Shown here: positions 1 through 6,121 of the stretch, piece by piece
Numbering within the stretch: position 1 is the stretch's first letter
Layout: the number at the start of each line of letters is the position of its first letter
NCBI GenBank assembly: GCA_038200435.1
Contig: JBBPXY010000012.1
Location: forward strand, 1-16,596
DNA: 16,596 nucleotides
Direction: 5' to 3'
Source of the DNA: JBBPXY01 sp038200435
GTDB taxonomy: Bacteria > Actinomycetota > Thermoleophilia > Solirubrobacterales > Solirubrobacteraceae
Notes under the pieces: model-generated
Seen by the model: only the letters and a program-made list of their open reading frames with translations
Database searches by the model: none
What the model was told of the DNA's origin: nothing
Translations under genes and position numbers: made by a program

Positions 1-643
1 AGAAGTGCGCGTGCGAGGAGTCGTCGTCGACGCGCGGGCGGCCGCCGTGCTGCACCTTCTCCTCGAGCGACTGGGCCATGTTGTCGCGCAGGTAGTCAAA
101 GCCGAACTCGGAGTTGGTGCCGTAGGTCACGTCGGCCGCGTAGGCCGCGCGCTTCTCCTCGTAGGGCTGCATGTTCTGCAGCACGCCGAACGTGACGCCG
201 AGCGCGTTGTAGATCGGGCTCATCCACTCGGCGTCGCGGCGGGCCAGGTAGTCGTTGACCGTGACGACGTGGACCCCGCGGCCGGCGAGGGAGTTGAGGA
301 CGACGGCGAGCGTGGCGGTGAGGGTCTTGCCCTCGCCCGTCTTCATCTCGGCGATCGAGCCCCCGTGGAGGACCATGCCGCCGATGAGCTGCACGTCGAA
401 GTGGCGCATGCCCATCGTGCGCTTGCCCGCCTCGCGAACGAGGGCGAAGCATTCGTGCAGGAGGTCGTCGAGCGACTCTCCGCCGCGGGCGCGAGCACGC
501 ATCTCGTCGGCCCGCTCGCGGAGCTCCTCGTCTTCCAGCAGCTCCAACTCGGGCTCGTAGGCGCCGATGCGCTCGACCCGCTTCGAGTAGCCCTTGAACT
601 GCTTGGACTCCCCCATCCGCAGGGCCTTGTCGAGGAACGACAT
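1..643 (-). CDS. secA: Protein translocase subunit SecA, N-terminal part (3' end beyond window)
   Basis: This is the ATPase motor that drives unfolded preproteins through the SecYEG channel; it is cytosolic and peripheral at the membrane. The first 214 residues are in the window, starting MSFLDKALRMGESKQFKGYS, and the frame stays open to base 1. The Walker A motif MKTGEGKT is at residues 100-107. It is followed by VVTVNDYLARRDAEWM and TYGTNSEFGFDYLRDNMA, all standard NBD1 motifs. The DEVD box lies just outside the window. Between LRDNMAQSLEEKVQ and the point where the DEVD strand should begin there are about 12 extra residues (HGGRPRVDDDSSHA), absent from the E. coli and mycobacterial SecA sequences I remember. 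The ATG at 641-643 has no Shine-Dalgarno; a TACCCT box sits 6 bases upstream. Downstream of hpf in the usual comF-hpf-secA order. Identification is certain; only the 3' end is missing. Confidence 0.97.
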   Translation of the reverse strand, partial: MSFLDKALRMGESKQFKGYSKRVERIGAYEPELELLEDEELRERADEMRARARGGESLDDLLHECFALVREAGKRTMGMRHFDVQLIGGMVLHGGSIAEMKTGEGKTLTATLAVVLNSLAGRGVHVVTVNDYLARRDAEWMSPIYNALGVTFGVLQNMQPYEEKRAAYAADVTYGTNSEFGFDYLRDNMAQSLEEKVQHGGRPRVDDDSSHAHF

Positions 644-649
644 GGGTTC

Positions 650-655
650 AGGGTA
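650..655 (-). promoter_or_regulatory. Candidate -10 box for a leaderless secA transcript
   Basis: On the minus strand TACCCT (pattern TANNNT) ends 6 bases before the secA ATG, and no Shine-Dalgarno is present. This is the spacing expected if transcription starts at the A of ATG. No convincing -35 is visible. The 65-bp gap back to hpf also contains a small hairpin, CGCCG/CGGCG at 676-690, which could weakly terminate or attenuate hpf transcripts. secA may still be read mainly from the hpf promoter. Confidence 0.35.
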
Positions 656-708
656 CCAGCGGAGTTTGGGCCATCCGCCGGGTTTCGGCGCTGTTCGCGA
701 GAGCCCTT

Positions 709-1080
709 CTAGGCCGTTGGCGAGACGTTCTGCGGCGCCGTCTGCGGGTCCGTCCGGGGCGATGCCGCGCGGGCCTCGCGGCGGCGGCGGCGCTTGTCGC
801 GGTGGCGCTTGACCTGCACGGCGAGCTCGTCAGCGCAGAGGTTGACCGTGTGCATCATGTCGGTCGACCGGTCGCGTGCCCTCAGGGTCACGCCCTTGAG
901 GTAGAGCGTTACGTCGACGACCTCCTTCTCGGCGATCGCGGGGTTGCGCTCCTCGCAGATCTCGACCTCGAGCTGCGCGTTCTCGGACACCTGCCGGGCG
1001 ATCTTCTCGAACCGCCGCTCGACATGCTCCCTTAGGTCGCTGGAGACAGGCACGTTGCGGCCCTTGACCTGGATGCGCAT
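709..1080 (-). CDS. hpf: Ribosome hibernation-promoting factor, short form (HPF/RaiA family)
   Basis: Stationary-phase factor that binds the 30S decoding region and blocks translation or promotes hibernating ribosomes. The protein has 123 residues and starts MRIQVKGRNVPVSSDLREHV. The S30AE beta-alpha-beta-beta-beta-alpha fold is readable: ERRFEKIARQ, a strand ending EVEICEERNP, then KEVVDVTLYLKG, then DMMHTVNLCADELAVQVKRH. It ends in a basic run (KRHRDKRRRRREAR) and a Pro/Ala/Thr tail. The C-terminal dimerization domain of long HPF is absent, and the 65 bp downstream cannot hold one. The ATG at 1080 is preferred over an in-frame upstream start at 1143 because AGGGGG lies 6-7 bases ahead of it and because a good promoter overlaps the upstream candidate. 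Lies between comF and secA, as in many Actinobacteria. Confidence 0.93.
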   Translation of the reverse strand: MRIQVKGRNVPVSSDLREHVERRFEKIARQVSENAQLEVEICEERNPAIAEKEVVDVTLYLKGVTLRARDRSTDMMHTVNLCADELAVQVKRHRDKRRRRREARAASPRTDPQTAPQNVSPTA

Positions 1081-1114
1081 CCGAATCCCCCTTGCTCGGG
1101 TGAGGTGTTGCTCG

Positions 1115-1143
1115 ATCGTAGTCCCGTTTGCCCGGTTTGTCAC
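1115..1143 (-). promoter_or_regulatory. Sigma70-type promoter of hpf
   Basis: Minus strand: -35 GTGACA (1143-1138, 5 of 6 matches to TTGACA), a spacer of exactly 17 bases, and -10 TACGAT (1120-1115, 4 of 6 matches to TATAAT). The predicted transcription start near 1108 gives a leader of about 28 bases carrying the AGGGGG ribosome binding site of hpf. It sits in the 88-bp gap after comF, so hpf, and perhaps secA, can be transcribed independently of comF. Confidence 0.65.
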
Positions 1144-1168
1144 TAGTGCAGTCCCCTGCCTGGACGAA

Positions 1169-1849
1169 TCATCTCCGCAACGTGCGGGCGTAGGCGAGGC
1201 AGGAGACCTGCTGGGAGCCGCCCTCTCGCAGCGCGCGGGCGCACGCTTCGAACGTCGCGCCGGTGGTGTGGACGTCGTCGACCAGCACGGCTTGCGCGGG
1301 CGCGTGACCGCGCACAGTCACGACAAGACGGTCCGACGACAACCGCCGCGCCCGGCCCGCGCCGAGCTGGCGGGTCGCGGGCCCGGAACGCCTCAGGCAT
1401 GCGTCGAGGGGCGTGCTGGTGCGCCGTGCGAGCGCGGAGGCAAGCCGCGCCGCTTGGTCGAAGCCGCGCTTGCGCCGGCGCGAAGGATGCAGCGGGACAG
1501 GCACAAGCGACGCGCCCGCAAGCAGCGCGGCCGGTACCTGCGCCGCCATTGCCGCCGCCATCGCCTCGGCGGCGGGGAGCGCACCCCGAAACTTGAGCGC
1601 CACGACCAGCTCTCGCGCTGGACCCTCGTGCGCCATCGGCGCCCAGGCCTGGTCGAACGCCGCGCCGCGCGCCGGGCACGGCCGGCACGGAGACGGGAGA
1701 CCGCAACGCGCGCAGCGCGGACCGGAGAGCCACGGTAGAGCGCGGCGACACGCGGCGCAGAGCAGGTCGGCCCCGGCCGGGGTTGGTGCGCGACAGGCCG
1801 CGCACGCGGGTGGAGCGAGCAGGGCTAGAAGCTGGGCGAAGAAGGACAC
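1169..1849 (-). CDS. comF: ComF family phosphoribosyltransferase-like protein
   Basis: ComF-family protein, associated with DNA uptake in competent bacteria and of uncertain role in actinobacteria. It has 226 residues, a normal length. The N-terminus is a Cys-rich zinc-ribbon region with CxxC pairs at about residues 16/19, 31/34, 46/49 and 55/58. The middle holds the family signature SRRRKRGFDQAARLA. The C-terminal type I PRTase loop is VLVDDVHTTGATFEAC, containing the PRPP-binding acidic pair and TTGAT. The start is GTG at 1849 (MSFFAQLLALLAPPAC), which puts the first CxxC where the family expects it. No Shine-Dalgarno is visible, and an in-frame stop lies a few codons upstream. It is divergent from ctaG with only 12 bp between the two start codons. 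The substrate of the PRTase domain is unknown. Confidence 0.93.
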   Translation of the reverse strand: MSFFAQLLALLAPPACAACRAPTPAGADLLCAACRRALPWLSGPRCARCGLPSPCRPCPARGAAFDQAWAPMAHEGPARELVVALKFRGALPAAEAMAAAMAAQVPAALLAGASLVPVPLHPSRRRKRGFDQAARLASALARRTSTPLDACLRRSGPATRQLGAGRARRLSSDRLVVTVRGHAPAQAVLVDDVHTTGATFEACARALREGGSQQVSCLAYARTLRR

Positions 1850-1861
1850 CGTGATCAGACG

Positions 1862-2749
1862 ATGACCGACGCAGTGTCACCCAGGTCGCGCGGACTGCGA
1901 ATATCCACGCGCGTGTCTCCCGACGCTTCGTGGACCTGGGCCCCCGGCGTCATCCTGGCGGTACTCGGCGCGGGCGCGATCTACTTCGTCCGCTGGCGCG
2001 CGGCGCGGCGAGCGCAGAGCGGCGCGCCACCCAGTGCCTGGCGCCTCGTGTCGTTCGGCGCCGGCCTGCTCGCGGTGGCCGCGGCGCTCATCTCGCCGCT
2101 GGACCGCCTCTCCGAGCAGCTCCTCGTCATGCACATGGTGCAGCACGTCCTGTTGCTCGACGTGGTGCCGATCCTGCTCCTGCTCGGGCTCACCCGGGTG
2201 CTGCTGCGGCCCATCACCCGGCGCACCGCTCCCATCGAGCGGCGAGCCGGGTTCCTCGCCCACCCGGCGTTCGCCATCGTCTTCTACGCGGGCGCGATGT
2301 TCCTCTGGCACGTGCCCGCGCTGTACGACTCGGCGCTACGTCACGAGGGCGTGCACGTGCTCGAGCACCTCACCTTCTCAGCCGCCGGCGGGCTCTACTG
2401 GTGGCATCTGCTCTCCCCCGTGCGCGGCCGGCTGCGCCTCGGCGGGCTCGGGCCGGCGGCGTACATGGCCTCGACCAAGCTGCTCGTCGGCGCCCTCGGG
2501 ATCATCCTCACGTTCGCCCCGAGCGCGCTGTACGCGTTCTACTCAGACGCCCCTCGTTACTGGGGCCTTTCCGCCACCGACGACCAGTCCATCGCCGGGC
2601 TGGTCATGGCGCTCGAGCAGTCGATCACGATGGGGATCGCTTTGGCATGGCTGTTCGCCCGGATGCTTGGGGAGTCGGAGCGGGAGGAGGTGCGGGCGGA
2701 GCGGTTTGGGGGAGTGGACAGTGGACAGGGGACGGTGGACAGTGGTTAG
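1862..2749 (+). CDS. ctaG: Cytochrome c oxidase assembly protein, CtaG/caa3 type
   Basis: Integral membrane protein of the CtaG_Cox11/caa3_CtaG family, thought to help deliver copper or assemble CuB in heme-copper oxidases. It has 295 residues with about seven hydrophobic segments. Family motifs are visible: HMVQHVLLLDVVPILLLLG, then FLWHVPALYDSALRHEGVHV, LEHLTFSAAGGLYWW, and a final AGLVMALEQSITMGIALAW helix. His residues in HMVQH, WHVP and LEHL are candidate metal ligands. ATG at 1862 is the only upstream start (an alternative is GTG at 1913); neither has a clear ribosome binding site. The last ~12 codons are read through a low-complexity repeat (GGVDSGQGTVDSG), so the C-terminal tail may be non-ancestral. 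No oxidase subunit gene is in the window. Confidence 0.88.
   Translation: MTDAVSPRSRGLRISTRVSPDASWTWAPGVILAVLGAGAIYFVRWRAARRAQSGAPPSAWRLVSFGAGLLAVAAALISPLDRLSEQLLVMHMVQHVLLLDVVPILLLLGLTRVLLRPITRRTAPIERRAGFLAHPAFAIVFYAGAMFLWHVPALYDSALRHEGVHVLEHLTFSAAGGLYWWHLLSPVRGRLRLGGLGPAAYMASTKLLVGALGIILTFAPSALYAFYSDAPRYWGLSATDDQSIAGLVMALEQSITMGIALAWLFARMLGESEREEVRAERFGGVDSGQGTVDSG
2714..2745 (+). repeat. Short direct repeat at the 3' end of ctaG
   Basis: The 11-mer GTGGACAGTGG occurs at 2714-2724 and again at 2735-2745, 21 bases apart (seven codons), with a related GTGGACAGGGGAC between. It encodes VDSG twice just before the ctaG stop codon. This GTGGACAGTGG-type low-complexity sequence resembles intergenic filler repeats I know from other GC-rich bacterial genomes. 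It probably marks where the ctaG reading frame runs into former intergenic DNA. Confidence 0.6.
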
Positions 2750-2773
2750 GACTCCCCCCTGCCGTGCTTCTGG

Positions 2774-2888
2774 TCTGGGAAGGAGAGCGGGCTGGAGAGC
2801 GGCCGTGCCCCGCGAACGTTCATCCACCGTGCTCCAGACCCCGGTCCGTGAACGTTCGCGGACCTTTCGCGGTCGCCGCCTTCCCAGA
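2774..2888. repeat. Nested inverted repeat between convergent genes; possible bidirectional terminator
   Basis: Two nested pairs of arms. The outer pair is TCTGGGAAGG (2774-2783) and CCTTCCCAGA (2879-2888), a perfect 10-bp match. The inner pair is CCGCGAACGTTCA (2810-2822) and TGAACGTTCGCGG (2849-2861), a perfect 13-bp match. Each inner arm also contains the 8-bp palindrome GAACGTTC. Inside the inner loop ACCG (2826-2829) can pair with CGGT (2842-2845). It fills most of the 165-bp gap between the ctaG stop and the stop of the opposing SAHH gene. There is no T-tract, so if it terminates transcription it does so by structure alone. It could also be a copy of a dispersed palindromic element. Confidence 0.7.
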
Positions 2889-2914
2889 TCCGGAAGAACA
2901 GCTCGGTTCGGGTC

Positions 2915-4186
2915 CTAGGTCCCTTGCTCCCATGAGTTGAGGTACTGCTCTTGCTCCTCCGTGAGCGCGTCGATCTCCACACCCATCGACTCGAGCTTCA
3001 AGCGGGCGATCTCGCGGTCGATCGCCTCGGGCACGACGTGCACGCGCTTTGAGAGCTCCGCGCCGTGACGCACCAAGTGCTCGACGGCGAGGGCCTGGTT
3101 GGCGAACGACATGTCCATCACAGCGGCCGGGTGGCCCTCCGCGGCGGCGAGGTTCACGACGCGGCCGTCAGCGAGCACGTTGATCTTCTTGCCGCCGGAC
3201 AGCGCGAACTGCTCGACCCGCGGGCGCACGTCGCGCCTCGACGTTGCCAGCTCCGCCAGGTCGGGCAGGTTCAGCTCGACGTCGAAGTGCCCGGCGTTGG
3301 CGACGATGGCCCCGTCTTTCATCGCCTCGAAGTGCGGGGTGCGCATGGCATCACGACCGCCGGTGACGGAGATGAAGACGTCGCCCTTGGCCGCGGCCTC
3401 GAGCCCGGGCATCACCTCGAAGCCGTCCATCTTCGCCTCAAGCGCGCGGATCGGATCGACCTCGCAGACGACAACTTGCGCGCCGGCTCCCTTGGCGCGC
3501 ATCGTCACTCCCTTGCCGCACCAGCCGTAGCCGAAGACGACCACGACGCGGCCGGCCAGCAGGATGTTGGTAGCACGGAGGATCCCGTCGAGCGTCGACT
3601 GGCCCGTGCCGTAGCGGTTGTCGAAGAGCTGCTTGGTCTGCGCCTCGTTGACGGCGATCACGGGGAACCCGAGGCCGCCCTCGGCCTCGAGGGCACGCAG
3701 CCGAATGATGCCGGTGGTCGTCTCCTCGGTGCCGCCGATCATGCCTTCGATGAGGTCGCGTCGCTGGCCGTGGACGTAGGAGATGACGTCGGCGCCGTCG
3801 TCCATGGTCACCTGCGGCGCGGTGTCGGCCACCGCTTGGATGTGGCGGTAGTAGGTCTCGGTCGTCTCGCCGTGCGTCGCGTGCACAGCCGCCCCGTAGC
3901 GCTCGACGAGAGCCGCGGCCACGTCGTCGCGGGTGCTGAGCGGATTCGAAGCGCAGAGGGCGACGCTCGCGCCACCGGCGATCAGCGCCCGGACGAGGTT
4001 GGCCGTCTCGGTTGTGACGTGCAGGCAGGCCGCTACCCGCACCCCGTCGAGCGGGCGCTCGCCCGCGAACCGCTCACGGATCGAGGTGAGCACCGGCATC
4101 TGCCCTTCGGCCCACTCGATCCGGGCCTGGCCTTCGTCGGCCAGTCCCGAATCGGCGATGTCGCTGCGGGGTGCAGCAGCCGTCAC
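2915..4186 (-). CDS. Adenosylhomocysteinase paralog, short archaeal/Thermotoga-type (SAHH or S-inosylhomocysteine hydrolase)
   Basis: NAD-dependent hydrolase of the SAHH family, 423 residues. The active-site set is complete: His56 (CLHVT), Asp129-Asp130 (MDDGAD), the TEETTTG block at 153-159, Lys185 and Asp189-Asn190 (TKQLFDN), His300 (NAGHFD) and His352 (EGHPA). The NAD loop is FGYGWCGKG at about 218-226. It lacks both the ~40-residue insertion and the C-terminal K-x-D-H-Y-R-Y tail present in its neighbour, ending instead at YLNSWEQGT. That is the layout of archaeal and Thermotoga enzymes, some of which prefer S-inosylhomocysteine; substrate cannot be decided from sequence alone. The start is GTG at 4186, 16 bp after the ahcY stop, with a weak GCAGG upstream. 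Cotranscribed with ahcY and the MerR gene. Confidence 0.93.
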   Translation of the reverse strand: MTAAAPRSDIADSGLADEGQARIEWAEGQMPVLTSIRERFAGERPLDGVRVAACLHVTTETANLVRALIAGGASVALCASNPLSTRDDVAAALVERYGAAVHATHGETTETYYRHIQAVADTAPQVTMDDGADVISYVHGQRRDLIEGMIGGTEETTTGIIRLRALEAEGGLGFPVIAVNEAQTKQLFDNRYGTGQSTLDGILRATNILLAGRVVVVFGYGWCGKGVTMRAKGAGAQVVVCEVDPIRALEAKMDGFEVMPGLEAAAKGDVFISVTGGRDAMRTPHFEAMKDGAIVANAGHFDVELNLPDLAELATSRRDVRPRVEQFALSGGKKINVLADGRVVNLAAAEGHPAAVMDMSFANQALAVEHLVRHGAELSKRVHVVPEAIDREIARLKLESMGVEIDALTEEQEQYLNSWEQGT

Positions 4187-4202
4187 GCGGACCTGCTCGC
4201 TT

Positions 4203-5656
<1,454 letters not shown>

Positions 5657-5660
<4 letters not shown>

Positions 5661-6055
5661 GCCTTCTCCGGTACTTGTACTTGGGTGTATGGGGGGACGA
5701 CTGCCGTCAGGAGTCGCTCATGCTTGGATTGCTCCCAGCTCAGCCAGTCGGCGGCCGGGACATGCTCGGGTCGGGCCGGCTCTTCTTCGAACCAGCGCTC
5801 GGTCGCGCCCCGCAGCTCGGCGTCGTGGCGCATCCGGGCCGCGAAGGACAACTCGGAGAGCCCGACCTCATGGCGCTCGAGCAGCTCGCGCAGGGTGCGC
5901 AGCCGCTGAAGCTCGGCGGCTCCGTAGAGCCGGTAGCCCGAAGGTGAGCGGCCCGGGCCGACGAGGCCTGCCCGTTCGATGTAGCGCAGCATCCTGGGCG
6001 ACCAGCCCGTGGTCTGCGCCGCCTCATGGATGGTGAGCGCAGGCGACGAGGAGAT
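5657..6055 (-). CDS. MerR-family transcriptional regulator, no canonical start codon
   Basis: Winged-helix regulator. In frame, the N-terminal DNA-binding domain reads LTIHEAAQTTGWSPRMLRYI, followed by ERAGLVGPGRSPSGYRLYG and AELQRLRTLRELLERHEVGL, which is a textbook MerR helix-turn-helix plus wing. The rest is a short helical region (ERWFEEEPARPEHVP, WLSWEQSKHERLL) with no Cys, so not a metal sensor of the classical type. From the in-frame stop (6082-6080) to the first helix there is no ATG, GTG, TTG or CTG. The first ATG, at 5992, lies inside the recognition helix and would delete half of the DNA-binding domain. I place the start provisionally at ATC 6055, which has AAGG 8 bases upstream; a one-base sequence error is the alternative. 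The stop overlaps the ahcY start (ATGA). Confidence 0.75.
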
Positions 6056-6061
6056 AGCGTC

Positions 6062-6087
6062 AACCTTACCACGATCGTGTCAAGGTT
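6062..6087. promoter_or_regulatory. 26-bp palindromic operator between the divergent MerR and GGDEF/HD-GYP genes
   Basis: AACCTT (6062-6067), two unpaired bases, CACGATCGTG (6070-6079), two unpaired bases, AAGGTT (6082-6087). Eleven of the 13 base pairs are symmetric about 6074/6075. ACCTT/AAGGT outer half-sites are typical of MerR-family operators such as the CueR operator. The minus strand has a perfect -35 TTGACA inside it (6083-6078), with a poor -10 candidate TATCTC (6056-6051) 21 bases further. The plus-strand -10 starts at its last base. It therefore overlaps both divergent promoters, as expected for an autoregulating MerR protein. Binding by the adjacent regulator is inference. Confidence 0.65.
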
Positions 6088-6092
6088 AAGAT
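6087..6092 (+). promoter_or_regulatory. Candidate -10 box for the GGDEF/HD-GYP gene
   Basis: TAAGAT (4 of 6 matches to TATAAT) begins at the last base of the 26-bp palindrome. Transcription would start near 6098-6099, about 23 bases before the TTG start. No good -35 is seen at 17 bases; the nearest is TTACCA (6066-6071) with a 15-base spacer. A weak -35 region overlapped by an operator fits activator-dependent control, but this is only suggestive. Confidence 0.4.
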
Positions 6093-6121
6093 GGCCCCGT
6101 GATTCAAGCCGGAGCGCCGTT

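Noticed and set aside
1143..1880. 245-codon minus-strand frame overlapping comF
   Set aside because: Arg/Ser/Ala-rich out-of-frame reading of comF; the comF frame has the zinc ribbon and PRTase motif.
5661..6061. SAH riboswitch upstream of ahcY
   Set aside because: The region upstream of ahcY is MerR coding sequence with an ATGA overlap, and the space before the MerR gene is only a short operator region with no structured leader.
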